DNA of 64,000 nt from Faunimonas pinastri (GCF_900110915.1 NZ_FOFG01000010.1:62001-126000), one strand, 5' to 3'. Shown: positions 8,030 to 17,082, counted from the stretch's first letter. Translations and numbers: made by a program. The notes: generated from the sequence alone by a model not told the origin.

Positions 8030-9082
8030 TCAGCGCGGAAACTCGATTCCCATCTCGCGGTAGCGCTCGGGATCGTTGGACCAGTTCTCGCGCACCTTGA
8101 CGAACAGGAAGAGATGCGCGGGCCGGCCCAGCATCTCGGAGATCTCCTTGCGCGCGGCAGTCGAAATCGCCTTGATCGTCTGGCCGCCCTGCCCCAGCAC
8201 GATCTTGCGCTGGCTGTCGCGCTCCACATAGATCGTCTGCTCGATCCGCGCGCCTTTCGGCGTTTCCAGCCACTGCTCCGTTTCCACGGTGGAAGCGTAG
8301 GGCAGTTCCTCATGGAGGCGGATCATCAGCTTCTCGCGTGTGATCTCTGCGGCGATCCAGCGAAGCGGCAGGTCCGACATCTGGTCTTCCGGATAGAGCC
8401 ACGGTCCTTCCGGCATCGTGCCGGCGACGTAATCCAGGAAATCGTCGAGACCGCTGCCGGTCAGCGCGGAGACCATGAAGGTCCGATCGAAATTGACCTT
8501 CTCGTTCGCGGCAGCGGCCAGCCCCAGCAGCGATTCGCGCTTCGTGACATCGACCTTGTTGAGGATCAGGATCCGGGGCCTGCTCTTCGGATAGGTCGAA
8601 AGCCTTTCAAGGATGACCTCAACCTCTTCGTTCAGCCCCCGGCGGGCGTCGATCAGCAGCGCGATGAGGTCGGCATCCTGTGCGCCGCTCCACGCGGTCG
8701 TCACCATGGCGCGGTCGAGCCGGCGCTTGGGCGCGAAAATGCCGGGCGTGTCCACGAAGACGATCTGCGACTGGTCGTGGATCGCGATGCCGCGCACGAG
8801 GGCGCGGGTGGTCTGCACCTTGTGCGTGACGATGGAGACCTTGGAGCCGACGGCCGCGTTCAGCAGCGTCGACTTGCCGGCATTGGGCGCCCCGATCAGC
8901 GCCACGAAGCCGGCGCGGGTGGTCGGCGCGTCCTCAGCGGAGGCGTCATTTGCCGAAGCATCATCCGGCGCGGCATTCTCCGGAGAGGACGCATCCGTTG
9001 CGGTGTTCTCCAGCTCCGGCGTTTCCGCCTCGAAAGCCTCGTCGCCGCCTGTCTTGTCAGTCTCGCTCAAATTCAGCTCCAC
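8030..9082 (-). CDS. era: GTPase Era with acidic N-terminal extension
   Basis: About 350 aa. G1 GAPNAGKST, G3 DTPG, G4 NKVD and a C-terminal KH domain identify Era, which binds the 3' end of 16S rRNA during 30S maturation. Before the G domain is a low-complexity extension of about 55 residues rich in Asp, Glu, Ala and Ser (for example DDASANDASAEDAP) that classical Era lacks. Two starts compete: GTG 9082, overlapping the rnc end by 10 bp, or TTG 9070, which has GGAG six bases upstream inside the rnc stop region (GGAGCTGA). The TTG start looks better served and removes four residues. Either way it is coupled to rnc. Confidence 0.95.
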   Translation of the reverse strand: MELNLSETDKTGGDEAFEAETPELENTATDASSPENAAPDDASANDASAEDAPTTRAGFVALIGAPNAGKSTLLNAAVGSKVSIVTHKVQTTRALVRGIAIHDQSQIVFVDTPGIFAPKRRLDRAMVTTAWSGAQDADLIALLIDARRGLNEEVEVILERLSTYPKSRPRILILNKVDVTKRESLLGLAAAANEKVNFDRTFMVSALTGSGLDDFLDYVAGTMPEGPWLYPEDQMSDLPLRWIAAEITREKLMIRLHEELPYASTVETEQWLETPKGARIEQTIYVERDSQRKIVLGQGGQTIKAISTAARKEISEMLGRPAHLFLFVKVRENWSNDPERYREMGIEFPR

Positions 9083-9774
9083 ACGCCTTCACGGCGCAAA
9101 ACAGATGCGGCCGCTTCGTGCTCCGCCTCCCGCTTGGAACGCCCGCGACCCTGCCCCGGCTCGAAACCGGTGCCCTTGACTTCGATTTCGAATTCCGGCG
9201 CATGGTCGGGGCCGGAACGCTGCAACTCGACATAGAGCGGCGTCTCGTGGCCTCGGCGATGAGCCCATTCCTGCAGTTCGGTCTTGGCGTCGCGCAGCGG
9301 TCCGCTCATCGTTTCCAGGCGCGCGCGCCAGAAATGCTCGATCACCCGGCGCGCCGGCTCCAGCCCGCCGTCGCGATAGATCGCGCCGATGACGGCCTCG
9401 CAAGCATCCGCCAGCACGCCGGCGGTCGCCTTGACCCCGTTGCGCTGCACGCTGCCGCCGGTCCTCAGATGCTTGCCGACCTCCATCTCCACGGCGACCT
9501 TGGCACAGGTCTGCCCGCTGACGAGGCGCGCAAGGCGGCGCGAGAGCTCCCCCTCCGGCGCCTTCGGGTAATGCTGGCTCAGCATGTCGGCGATCACCAG
9601 CCCGAGCACCCGGTCCCCCAGGAATTCGAGCCGCTCATAGGAGTTCAGCGCATCCGGGCCGACATTGGTGATCGCGCTGGCATGCGTCAGCGCCCGCACC
9701 AGGAGCGCGGGCGTCTCGAAGGAATATCCCAGCTTCTTCTCGAAGCTTTCCAGTTCGGTCGCGGGCAGGCTCAT
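9073..9774 (-). CDS. rnc: ribonuclease III
   Basis: 233 aa. The RNase III signature ERLEFLGDRVLG is at residues 47–58, and the double-stranded RNA-binding domain occupies about 160–230 and ends in a KREAEHEAA helix. It cleaves double-stranded RNA, processing pre-rRNA and structured mRNAs. It overlaps lepB by 4 bp (ATGA) upstream and era by up to 10 bp downstream, so lepB-rnc-era is a tightly coupled operon. Confidence 0.98.
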   Translation of the reverse strand: MSLPATELESFEKKLGYSFETPALLVRALTHASAITNVGPDALNSYERLEFLGDRVLGLVIADMLSQHYPKAPEGELSRRLARLVSGQTCAKVAVEMEVGKHLRTGGSVQRNGVKATAGVLADACEAVIGAIYRDGGLEPARRVIEHFWRARLETMSGPLRDAKTELQEWAHRRGHETPLYVELQRSGPDHAPEFEIEVKGTGFEPGQGRGRSKREAEHEAAASVLRREGVWS

Positions 9775-10541
9775 AGCTTGGTGAAGATGCGTCCCAGCCG
9801 CAGCGTCCAGGGCCAGCGCCAGAATTGCCAGGCCGGGGCCTTTTCCGAATCGACGGAGAAGAAGATCCGCTCGGCGCGGCCGACCAGGTTCTCGGCCGGC
9901 ACATAGCCGACGACGTCGAGATAGCGGCTGTCTTCGGAATTGTCGCGGTTGTCGCCCATCATAAAGTAATGGTCCGGCGGAACCTCGTAGACGAGCGTGT
10001 TGTCCATCTCGCCATGGTCGGTCATGTCGAGGGTGTCGTAGCTCACGCCATTCGGCAGGGTCTCGCGGTAGCGCCGGATCTTGCCCTGCTGGCCATACTG
10101 GTTACGCCCGTCGAAATCGGCTTCCTGCTCGCGCTTCACCGGCTCGCCGTTGATGTAGAGCACGCTGTTGCGCATCTGGATCTTGTCGCCGGGCAGGCCG
10201 ATGCAGCGCTTGATGAAATCGGTATCGGGGTGGCTCGGTTCGCGGAAGACCACGACATCGCCGCGCTTCGGCTCGGAGCCGAAGACCCGCCCGTGGATGA
10301 AGGAGAAGTCCACGGGGAAGGAATAGCGGCTATAGCCGTAGCTGAACTTCGACACGAACAGGTAGTCGCCCACCTTGAGGGTCGGGAGCATCGATTCAGA
10401 TGGGATATTGAAGGGGTGGAAAAGAAAGGTCCGGAAGACCAGTGCGATGACGAGCGCCTGCACGATGACCTTGATGGTCTCGCCGATGCCCCCGCTGTTC
10501 TTTTTCGCCTCGGTGTCGGCACGACGTTCCGCCACGCTCAT
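9771..10541 (-). CDS. lepB: signal peptidase I
   Basis: 256 aa from ATG 10541 (AGGA upstream). A longer frame reaching 10673 would add 44 Arg-rich residues with no support. One membrane segment lies at about 24–42 (VIVQALVIALVFRTFLF). Catalytic Ser50 lies in NIPSESMLPTL and Lys111 in DTDFIKRCIGLPGD; GDNRDNSEDSR is box E. It removes Sec and Tat signal peptides at the outer face of the inner membrane. It is joined to rnc by a 4 bp overlap. Confidence 0.97.
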   Translation of the reverse strand: MSVAERRADTEAKKNSGGIGETIKVIVQALVIALVFRTFLFHPFNIPSESMLPTLKVGDYLFVSKFSYGYSRYSFPVDFSFIHGRVFGSEPKRGDVVVFREPSHPDTDFIKRCIGLPGDKIQMRNSVLYINGEPVKREQEADFDGRNQYGQQGKIRRYRETLPNGVSYDTLDMTDHGEMDNTLVYEVPPDHYFMMGDNRDNSEDSRYLDVVGYVPAENLVGRAERIFFSVDSEKAPAWQFWRWPWTLRLGRIFTKL

Positions 10542-10676
10542 GATCCGTCCTGTTCTAATGCTGTTCCCGTTTAGCCGCATGCGGCGGCTGCCGCAATCGT
10601 CCCGAGACGGCAACCATCGACGGCAGGCACGCGAGACCCTGTCGGAGCGCTCTCTGGGCCCGCATAAAGGCACGAA

Positions 10677-11078
10677 TTAGGCCTGCGGGACCGCTTCGAT
10701 GATCACGAATGCCTGCGCCAGCGGAAAGTCGTCGGTGATGGTGAGGTGGACCACCGGCTGGTGGCCTTCGGGCATCATGCTGGCGAGGCGTTCGGCCGCG
10801 CCGCCGGTCAGCCGCATGGTCGGCTTGCCGGAGGGCAGGTTGACGACCCCCATGTCGCGCCAGAAGACGCCCTGGCTTAGGCCGGTGCCGAGCGCCTTGG
10901 CGCAAGCCTCCTTGGCGGCGAAGCGCTTGGCGTAGGAAGCGGCGCGCTCCTTGCGGCGGTCCGACTTGGCGCGCTCCACCTCGGTGAAGACCCGCTGCGT
11001 GAAGCGCTCGCCGTGGCGCTCCAGCGTGTTCTCGACGCGCCTGATGTCGATGAGGTCGCTGCCCAGTCCGATGATCAT
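10677..11078 (-). CDS. acpS: holo-[acyl-carrier-protein] synthase
   Basis: 133 aa from ATG 11078, overlapping the preceding DUF2062 gene by 4 bp. The AcpS motifs are [13 protein letters not shown] (Mg-binding Asp) and [14 protein letters not shown] (Glu/Lys of the active site). It transfers 4'-phosphopantetheine from CoA to apo-ACP. The longer in-frame extension to 11279 lies inside DUF2062 and is a shadow. In many relatives pdxJ precedes acpS; here DUF2062 takes that place. Confidence 0.97.
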   Translation of the reverse strand: MIIGLGSDLIDIRRVENTLERHGERFTQRVFTEVERAKSDRRKERAASYAKRFAAKEACAKALGTGLSQGVFWRDMGVVNLPSGKPTMRLTGGAAERLASMMPEGHQPVVHLTITDDFPLAQAFVIIEAVPQA

Positions 11079-11683
11079 GTTCTGACCTGAAGTTCCGGCG
11101 GCTGGTCGCCCAGCGCCTTGTGCTTGTCGGCGATGCGTTTTTCCCGCGCCTTGGCGAAGCGCTCGCGGCGGCCTGCCTGATAAACCTTCACACCCTGGTA
11201 GACCAGGAGATAGACGAGCGCGCCGGCCGCCAGCCCGATCAGGCAACCGCCCACCGTCATCGGCTTGAGGATGGGCCACAGGCGGTCGAAGGACTGGTGC
11301 AGGAGGTGATGCTCAAGCTGCGGGGGAACATGCTCGCCACCCTCGCCGCCGCGCAGGATGAACTGTCCGAGTTTGTAGGAAACCGGCCAGAGCACGGCAT
11401 AGACGACCGGGTTGCCGACCGTGGTGCCCATGATCCCGCCGATCATGTTGCCGCCCAGAAGCCAGCAGAGTGCGAAGGTAAGGACGAAATGGAGCCCCAG
11501 GAACGGCGTGCAGGAGACGAAGACGCCGATCGCCACCCCCATGCCGACGGCGTACGGGCTGGCGGCCAGCCGTAGCGTCCGCATCACGTAATAACGGGCG
11601 GAGCGCTTCCAGCTGACGCGAGGCCAGAGATGGGTGCGAAGCCGCTCCCAGGAAGTCTCCTTCTTGCGCCGCCTGAAAAGCAT
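11075..11683 (-). CDS. DUF2062 membrane protein
   Basis: 202 aa. The region [20 protein letters not shown] and the following [16 protein letters not shown] form paired membrane segments with the Gly/Pro pattern of DUF2062. A third hydrophobic segment lies at about 145–165, and the C-terminal tail is basic. Members accompany rsh and acpS in Rhizobiales, but their function is not established. It lies 45 bp after the rsh stop and overlaps acpS. Confidence 0.85.
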   Translation of the reverse strand: MLFRRRKKETSWERLRTHLWPRVSWKRSARYYVMRTLRLAASPYAVGMGVAIGVFVSCTPFLGLHFVLTFALCWLLGGNMIGGIMGTTVGNPVVYAVLWPVSYKLGQFILRGGEGGEHVPPQLEHHLLHQSFDRLWPILKPMTVGGCLIGLAAGALVYLLVYQGVKVYQAGRRERFAKAREKRIADKHKALGDQPPELQVRT

Positions 11684-11728
11684 GTCCGCCCCGCTCCGGA
11701 TGGCGCCCGCCGATGCGCCCTGCTTCGA

Positions 11729-13927
11729 TCAACCGTTGACCCGATGCGCCTCGTTGACGACCGGCCTCGTCCTTAAATCGCTGATGATGCGATTTAGATG
11801 CTTCAGATCCCAGACGCCGAGATCGATTTCCATTTCCGTGAAGTCGCCACCAGGGGCGAACATCCGGACGTTCTCGATGTTCCCGGCCCGCGCCGCGATG
11901 GCCTCGGCCACGGCCGCCAGGGATCCCGGCTCATTGCGCACCAGGAGCTTGATGCGCGCGGGATAGCGCTCCGCCGTCCGGTCCGAGATATCCCAGCGCA
12001 CGTCCAGCCAGCGGTCCGGCTCGTCGTCGAAGGCACCCAGCGAGGGCGAGTGGATGGGGTAGATCGTGATCCCCTCTCCCGGTGTCAGGATGCCGACGAT
12101 GCGGTCGCCGGGCACGGCGCCGCCATTTGGCGCGAAGTGGACCGGGATCTCGGAATGGAGGCCGTGAAGGGGCACCGCTTCCGAATCACCGGTCTCCTGC
12201 GGAACACGGAAGCGCAGCTGCGACTGGGTCGAACCGACCCAGCCTTCCTCGCCGTCGAGCCTGTCGGTGACCGGCGTGGATTCTTCCGCCATCTCCGGAT
12301 AGAGCGTGTTCAGAACGGTGTCCGCCGTCACGTCGCCACGCCCCACCGCCGCCAGCGCGTCCTCCACTTCCGTGAAGCCGAGACGGGGCAGGATCGTCTT
12401 CAGCGCCTCGTCGGAGAAAGTGCGGCTCGCCTGCGCGAAGCGACGGGAAACGGTGTGGCGTCCGAGTCCGGAATATTGCTTGCGCAAATGGTTGCGCGTG
12501 GCGCGGCGGATCGCGGCGCGCGCCTTGCCGGTGATCACCATCTGCTCCCAGGCGGGCGCCGGGCGCTGCGCGCTGGAACGGATGATTTCCACCTCGTCGC
12601 CGTTCTGCAGCGGCTGGATCAGCGGCATCAGGCGGCCGTTCACCTTGGCGCCGACGCAGCTGTCGCCGACATCGGTATGAACGGCATAAGCGAAGTCGAT
12701 GGGCGTCGCGCCACGCGGCAGCGTGATCAGGCGGCCCTTGGGCGTGAAGCAGAAGACCTGGTCCTGGAAGAGCTCCAGCTTGGTGTGCTCCAGGAACTCC
12801 GCCGAGCTGCCGCCCTGCGCGATGTTCTCCACCGTCTGCCGCAGCCAGGCATAGGCGCGGCTTTCCGCGGTCAACCGGTCGCGGTCGCCGGCGATCCCGT
12901 CCTTGTAGAGCGGATGCGCCGCGATGCCGTTCTCGGCGATGCGGTCCATCTCCTCGGTGCGGATCTGCAGCTCGATGCGCTGCTTCTGCGGCCCGACGAT
13001 GGTGGTGTGCAGCGAACGGTAGTCGTTCTGCTTGGGGATCGAGATGTAGTCCTTGAAGCGCCCCGGCACCATGCGCCACGTCGTATGCACGACGCCGAGC
13101 GCGCCGTAGCAATCCTGCAGGTCGTCGACCAGGATCCGATAGGCGATGATGTCGGAAAGCTGCTCGAAGCCGACGGACTTGCGCTGCATCTTCGAAAAGA
13201 TCGAATAGGGCCGCTTCTGCCGGCCCTTGATCTTCGCGACGATGCCCTTCTCCTCCAGCCGCGCCAGCAGGTCGGAGTTGATGGTCTCGATCAGCGGCCC
13301 GGCCTTGTCGCTCAGTTCGGCGAGCTTGGCGGAAATCGTGGCATAGGCATCGGGATGAAGGACGCGGAAGGCGCAGTCCTCCAGCTCGTCGCGCATGGCC
13401 TGCATGCCCATACGGCCGGCCAGCGGCGCGTAGATATCCATCGTCTCTTCCGCGATGCGGGAGCGCTTGTCCTCGCGAACATGCTGGATGGTCCGCATGT
13501 TGTGGAGGCGGTCCGCCAGCTTCACCAGGAGCACGCGCACATCGTCGGAGACGGCGAGCAGCAGCTTGCGGAGCGTTTCCGCCTGCTGCACCTCGCGGGA
13601 CATGAGGTCCAGCCGCTCGATCTTGGTGAGGCCGTCGACGAGCTTGGCGATCTTCGGGCCGAAGAGCTGGCCGATTTCGTCGCGGGTGGCGGACGTATCC
13701 TCGATCGTGTCGTGCAGCAGGCCGACCGCGACCGAAGCATCGTCCAGCTTCAGGTCCGTCAGGATCGCGGCGACTTCCAGCGGATGGGAGAAATAGGGAT
13801 CGCCCGAGGCGCGCTTCTGTGAGCCGTGCTTCTGCATGGCATAGACATAGGCGCGGTTCAGCAGGTCTTCGTTGACCTGGGGATTATACGCGGCGACGCG
13901 CTCAACAAGTTCGTACTGGCGCATCAT
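11729..13927 (-). CDS. rsh: bifunctional (p)ppGpp synthetase/hydrolase, long RelA/SpoT homologue
   Basis: About 732 aa from ATG 13927 (13924 is an equal alternative). The HD hydrolase domain keeps FSHP, HDTIEDT (His72-Asp73) and LADRLHNMRT. The synthetase domain keeps DIIAYRILV, YISIPKQNDYRSLHT and IELQIRT. TGS (FCFTPKGRLITLPRGATPID) and a C-terminal ACT domain follow. With both active sites intact it should make and degrade (p)ppGpp and is probably the main enzyme for it. It follows rpoZ at a distance of about 245 bp containing two GC-rich hairpins. rpoZ next to rsh is conserved widely. Confidence 0.97.
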   Translation of the reverse strand: MMRQYELVERVAAYNPQVNEDLLNRAYVYAMQKHGSQKRASGDPYFSHPLEVAAILTDLKLDDASVAVGLLHDTIEDTSATRDEIGQLFGPKIAKLVDGLTKIERLDLMSREVQQAETLRKLLLAVSDDVRVLLVKLADRLHNMRTIQHVREDKRSRIAEETMDIYAPLAGRMGMQAMRDELEDCAFRVLHPDAYATISAKLAELSDKAGPLIETINSDLLARLEEKGIVAKIKGRQKRPYSIFSKMQRKSVGFEQLSDIIAYRILVDDLQDCYGALGVVHTTWRMVPGRFKDYISIPKQNDYRSLHTTIVGPQKQRIELQIRTEEMDRIAENGIAAHPLYKDGIAGDRDRLTAESRAYAWLRQTVENIAQGGSSAEFLEHTKLELFQDQVFCFTPKGRLITLPRGATPIDFAYAVHTDVGDSCVGAKVNGRLMPLIQPLQNGDEVEIIRSSAQRPAPAWEQMVITGKARAAIRRATRNHLRKQYSGLGRHTVSRRFAQASRTFSDEALKTILPRLGFTEVEDALAAVGRGDVTADTVLNTLYPEMAEESTPVTDRLDGEEGWVGSTQSQLRFRVPQETGDSEAVPLHGLHSEIPVHFAPNGGAVPGDRIVGILTPGEGITIYPIHSPSLGAFDDEPDRWLDVRWDISDRTAERYPARIKLLVRNEPGSLAAVAEAIAARAGNIENVRMFAPGGDFTEMEIDLGVWDLKHLNRIISDLRTRPVVNEAHRVNG

Positions 13928-14092
13928 CGCCGAACAGTCCCATCGCAACCGGCCGAACCGGATCCTTCAATATAGGCAGGCGCAGGACTTAGCAAAGCCG
14001 CCTTAACAGCCTGACAGCGCCGGGCAAAACGTCGCTGAGACCAGTCTGGAGCGGCGGCGGCCGATCCCCATGCCCAAGGCCCGGAAAGCAGC

Positions 14093-14154
14093 CGCCCCGC
14101 GAGCAGGCTCGGCGGGGCGATCACATTCCTTGCTTGGCCGGGCAAAGTGCCCGG
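14093..14154. other. two adjacent GC-rich hairpins between rpoZ and rsh
   Basis: Hairpin 1: CGCCCCGC-GAGC (14093–14104) pairs with GCTC-g-GCGGGGCG (14107–14119), about 12 bp with a single bulged base and a 2-nt centre. Hairpin 2: CCGGGCA (14138–14144) pairs with TGCCCGG (14148–14154). Neither is followed by a T run on the minus strand. They may be an RNA-stability or processing element, or a partial terminator, after rpoZ. Confidence 0.5.
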
Positions 14155-14171
14155 GCGGAACCGGCGGAGGA

Positions 14172-14549
14172 TCAGTCCTCGCGACGCTCCGGCGGATCGA
14201 GGCTTTCCAGGCCGCGCAGCAGATCCTCTTCCGACATGCGGTCGAAGGTCATCTCGCCGTCGTCCTCGCCGGAACCGCCTTCCGCGTCGGCGGCAGCCGC
14301 AGCGGGTTCGGGCTCGTCCACCTCGACGTATTTCTGCAACGAGTGAATGAAATCCTCGTTGAGATCTTCAGGCGAGACGGTTTCCTCGGCGATCTCGCGA
14401 AGGGCAACGACAGGGTTCTTGTCGTTGTCGCGATCGATCGTCAGCGGTGAACCGGTCGAGATCATCCGGGCGCGGTGAGCGGCCAGCAGGACCAGCTCAA
14501 AGCGATTTTCTACCTTGTCCACGCAGTCTTCGACGGTGACGCGCGCCAT
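14172..14549 (-). CDS. rpoZ: RNA polymerase omega subunit
   Basis: 125 aa from ATG 14549, with GGAGG seven bases upstream; the in-frame GTG six bases earlier overlaps the ribosome site. N-terminal [20 protein letters not shown] is the omega signature, and [10 protein letters not shown] matches the conserved helix that clamps beta-prime. The C-terminal 50 residues are an acidic Ala/Glu/Asp tail, common in alphaproteobacteria. A sigma-70-like promoter lies upstream. Confidence 0.97.
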   Translation of the reverse strand: MARVTVEDCVDKVENRFELVLLAAHRARMISTGSPLTIDRDNDKNPVVALREIAEETVSPEDLNEDFIHSLQKYVEVDEPEPAAAAADAEGGSGEDDGEMTFDRMSEEDLLRGLESLDPPERRED

Positions 14550-14581
14550 GGACACACCTCCAGAATTTCGGGATTTCTACC

Positions 14582-14610
14582 CTGATAGGGATTTCGGGCC
14601 CGTTTTTCAA
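14582..14610 (-). promoter_or_regulatory. rpoZ: candidate sigma-70 promoter of rpoZ
   Basis: On the minus strand, TTGAAA (complement of 14605–14610) and TATCAG (complement of 14582–14587) are separated by exactly 17 bp. They lie about 33–61 bp before the rpoZ start codon. Matches are 5 of 6 and 4 of 6 to consensus. Confidence 0.45.
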
Positions 14611-14719
14611 GAAGTTCGGTGCCGGGCACGCGTGCAGCTTGAATGCGCCGTGTCGATTGCCTAACGATGGCCGCTTGCCGCTCGCATCAGGTGGCCGCGT
14701 TGGGAGGCGTGAAGGCGGG

Positions 14720-15343
14720 ATGTTCGACCCCCGGGAAAAGATCGCAGTTTTTATCGATGGCGCGAACCTTTACGCCACGTCGCGCGCGCTCGGGTTCGAC
14801 ATCGACTATCGCCGGCTTCTCAGCCACTTCAGCGAGAGCGCGTATCTCGTTCGCGCCGCCTATTACACCGCGCTCGCCGACGACCAGGAATATTCCTCCA
14901 TCCGCCCGCTGATCGACTGGCTCGACTATAACGGCTACCGCGTCGTCACCAAGCCGCTCAAGGAGTTCACGGACTCGCAAGGACGCCGCAAGGTGAAGGG
15001 CAACATGGATGTCGAGATCACCGTCGACGCCATGGAGATTGCCGACCATATCGACCATCTCGTGCTGTTTTCCGGCGACGGCGATTTCCGTTACCTCGTA
15101 GAGGCGATCCAGCGAAAGGGCCGCAAGGTCACCATCGCCTCCACGGTGAAGACGCAGCCCCCGATGATCTCGGACGATCTGCGCCGGCAGGCCGATCATT
15201 TCATCGAACTCGCCCACGTGGCCGAACGCGTCCAGCGCGAAGCGGCGCAGCGGGCCGCCCAACAGTCGACCGAACCCGACCGGATGCCTTCCCGACCCGA
15301 CGAAGAGCGCCAGAAAGAGACGGAAGTCGAAGACGAACCGTGA
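14720..15343 (+). CDS. NYN-domain (LabA/DUF88) putative ribonuclease
   Basis: 207 aa from ATG 14720, which gives MFDPREKIAVFIDGANLYAT; an upstream in-frame extension of 27 residues lacks support. PIN-like acidic residues are visible: Asp in FIDGAN, Asp in GNMDVEITVDAM and Asp pairs in LFSGDGDFRYLV. NYN domains are metal-dependent RNA-cleaving folds; the substrate is unknown. The C-terminus is a Gln/Ala/Glu-rich charged tail. Its stop overlaps the GTG start of the uracil-DNA glycosylase (GTGA). It diverges from rpoZ. Confidence 0.9.
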   Translation: MFDPREKIAVFIDGANLYATSRALGFDIDYRRLLSHFSESAYLVRAAYYTALADDQEYSSIRPLIDWLDYNGYRVVTKPLKEFTDSQGRRKVKGNMDVEITVDAMEIADHIDHLVLFSGDGDFRYLVEAIQRKGRKVTIASTVKTQPPMISDDLRRQADHFIELAHVAERVQREAAQRAAQQSTEPDRMPSRPDEERQKETEVEDEP

Positions 15344-16053
15344 CAGATACCGCTCTCGTAACCCAGTCGCCGCCTCCCGATTGCCCCCTTTGCCCCCGCC
15401 TCGTCGCCTTCCGCGAGGAATGGATCGCCCGCGAGCCAAGCTGGCACAACGCCCCCGTTCCGAGCTTCGGCTCGGCAGGTGCGCGGCTGATGATCGTCGG
15501 GCTGGCTCCGGGACTGCGGGGAGCCAATCGCACGGGCCGCCCCTTCACCGGCGATTATGCCGGCGATCTCCTCTACGCGACGCTGATCAAGTTCGGCTTC
15601 GCCGAGGGCGTCTACCAGCAGCGTCCCGACGATAGCCTGGTCCTGACCGACGCCGTCATCATCAATTCGGTCCGCTGCGTACCGCCGCAGAACAAGCCGA
15701 CCCCCGCCGAGATCCGCACCTGCCGGCAGTTCCTGCAGGGGGAAATGGATGTGCGACCGCGCGCGACGGCTTTCATGGCGCTCGGCCGCATCGCGCATGA
15801 GAGTTTCCTGCGCACGATGGGCGTCAAGCAGAAGGACGCGCCGTTCGCGCACGGCGCGGTGCATGTGCTGCCCGATGGCCGGCGTCTTTACGACAGCTAT
15901 CATTGCTCGCGCTACAACACGAATACCGGCGTGCTCACCACGGAGATGTTCGAGAACGTGTTCCGCCGTATCCGTGCCGATCTGGACGCCGGCGCTCGCG
16001 AGCTTCAGCGTTCGGCAGTCGCCGCCTCGAACTCGGCGCGGCCCAGGCGATAG
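15340..16053 (+). CDS. family 5 uracil-DNA glycosylase (UdgB type)
   Basis: 237 aa from a GTG start overlapping the preceding stop. Cys15 and Cys18 (CPLC) with Cys113 and Cys128 fit the four [4Fe-4S] ligands of family 4/5 UDGs. GLAPGLRGANRTGRPFTGD carries the motif 1 region, with GLAPG rather than the GEAPG of family 4. SYHCSRYNTNTG is the C-terminal His motif. It removes uracil and some other damaged bases. It is translationally coupled to the NYN protein. Its 3' end overlaps the convergent GNAT gene by 49 bp. Confidence 0.92.
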   Translation: MTDTALVTQSPPPDCPLCPRLVAFREEWIAREPSWHNAPVPSFGSAGARLMIVGLAPGLRGANRTGRPFTGDYAGDLLYATLIKFGFAEGVYQQRPDDSLVLTDAVIINSVRCVPPQNKPTPAEIRTCRQFLQGEMDVRPRATAFMALGRIAHESFLRTMGVKQKDAPFAHGAVHVLPDGRRLYDSYHCSRYNTNTGVLTTEMFENVFRRIRADLDAGARELQRSAVAASNSARPRR

Positions 16054-16583
16054 AGCACATGCGGCCGGATCGGGTGATCCGGGGCCAGCGCCGGATGCAG
16101 GAAGTCGTCCGCCGGATCACGGCGCATGCCGAGCCGCGGCATAACGGATTGCGAACGGAGGTTCTTCACGGTGGTGAAGGATACGATTTCCGGCAGCAGC
16201 AACTCGCGGAAGCCGAAGGTCAGAGCCGCCCGTGCCGCCTCGGTCGCATAGCCTCTTCCCCGCCGGGGCCGATCGAGCCGCCATCCCACCTCGACGCAGG
16301 GCGTGAAATGCGCATCGAAACCGGACCGCAGCAAGCCGACGCAGCCGATGAATGGTGCCACTCCGGGAGCTTCCACGGCCCAGAACCCGAATCCATGCTC
16401 GCGGAAATGCGCCTGGATGCGCCCCATGAAGGCCGCGCTTTCCGCCGCGCCCAAGCGTCCGGCCATGTGCTCCATGACCTCGGGATCACCGTTCAACCTG
16501 GCCAGCGGCGCTGCATCTTCCTCGCGCCAGCCGCGAATCACCAGGCGCTCGGTATGCAGGACGGGAGCGTCGAACTCGGCCAT
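16005..16583 (-). CDS. GNAT-family N-acetyltransferase (RimJ/RimL-like)
   Basis: 192 aa. N-terminal LHTERLVIRGWREEDAAPL is the RimJ/RimL-type opening. EVGWRLDRPRRGRGYATEAA is the acetyl-CoA-binding motif A with the R-x-x-G-x-G loop. The substrate cannot be told; alarmone-independent protein N-terminal or small-molecule acetylation are both possible. It follows smpB on the same strand (23 bp) and its end runs 49 bp into the end of the UDG gene. Confidence 0.88.
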   Translation of the reverse strand: MAEFDAPVLHTERLVIRGWREEDAAPLARLNGDPEVMEHMAGRLGAAESAAFMGRIQAHFREHGFGFWAVEAPGVAPFIGCVGLLRSGFDAHFTPCVEVGWRLDRPRRGRGYATEAARAALTFGFRELLLPEIVSFTTVKNLRSQSVMPRLGMRRDPADDFLHPALAPDHPIRPHVLYRLGRAEFEAATAER

Positions 16584-16606
16584 CTCCCCTCCCCGCCTTC
16601 GCCGGT

Positions 16607-17080
16607 TTAGCCGTTTTCCTTGAGCAGACGCGACTTCTCGCGATTCCAGTCCCGCTCCTTCTCGGTCGCCCGCTTGTCGTGATCCTGCTTGCCCTTGGCC
16701 AGCGAGATCTCGATTTTGGCCCGGCCGCGATCGTTGAAGTAGAGCTTCAGCGGCACGATGGTCATGCCCTGGCGGTTCACGCCACCCATGAGCTTTTCGA
16801 TCTGCTTGGCGTGCAGCAGCAGCTTTCGGCGGCGTCGGGTCTCGTGGTTGAAGCGATTGGCCTCCAGATATTCCGGAATATACGAGTTGATCAGCCAGAT
16901 CTCCCCGCCTTCGGGGCTGACATAGGATTCGCCGATATTCGCCTTGCTTTGACGGAGGCTCTTCACCTCCGTCCCGGTCAGCTGGACCCCCGCCTCGAAG
17001 GTTTCGCCGATCTCGAAATTGTAGCGGGCCTTCCGGTTCTCGGCGACGATGTTGGAACGATGAGCGGGCTTCTTTGTCAT
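16607..17080 (-). CDS. smpB: SsrA-binding protein SmpB
   Basis: 157 aa. The OB-fold core contains [20 protein letters not shown] and [14 protein letters not shown], and the basic C-terminal tail ends [14 protein letters not shown]. It binds tmRNA and brings it to stalled ribosomes. The start codon is 2 bp after the dapA stop, so dapA-smpB is an operon, a linkage conserved in Rhizobiales. The tmRNA gene itself is not in the window. Confidence 0.98.
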   Translation of the reverse strand: MTKKPAHRSNIVAENRKARYNFEIGETFEAGVQLTGTEVKSLRQSKANIGESYVSPEGGEIWLINSYIPEYLEANRFNHETRRRRKLLLHAKQIEKLMGGVNRQGMTIVPLKLYFNDRGRAKIEISLAKGKQDHDKRATEKERDWNREKSRLLKENG

Positions 17081-17082
17081 TC

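Noticed and set aside
11798-13822. 674-codon plus-strand frame opposite rsh
   Set aside because: Shadow frame; rsh carries HD, synthetase, TGS and ACT domains on the minus strand.
14093-14119. Hairpin after rpoZ considered as a classical rho-independent terminator
   Set aside because: No T run on the minus strand; reported only as a hairpin.
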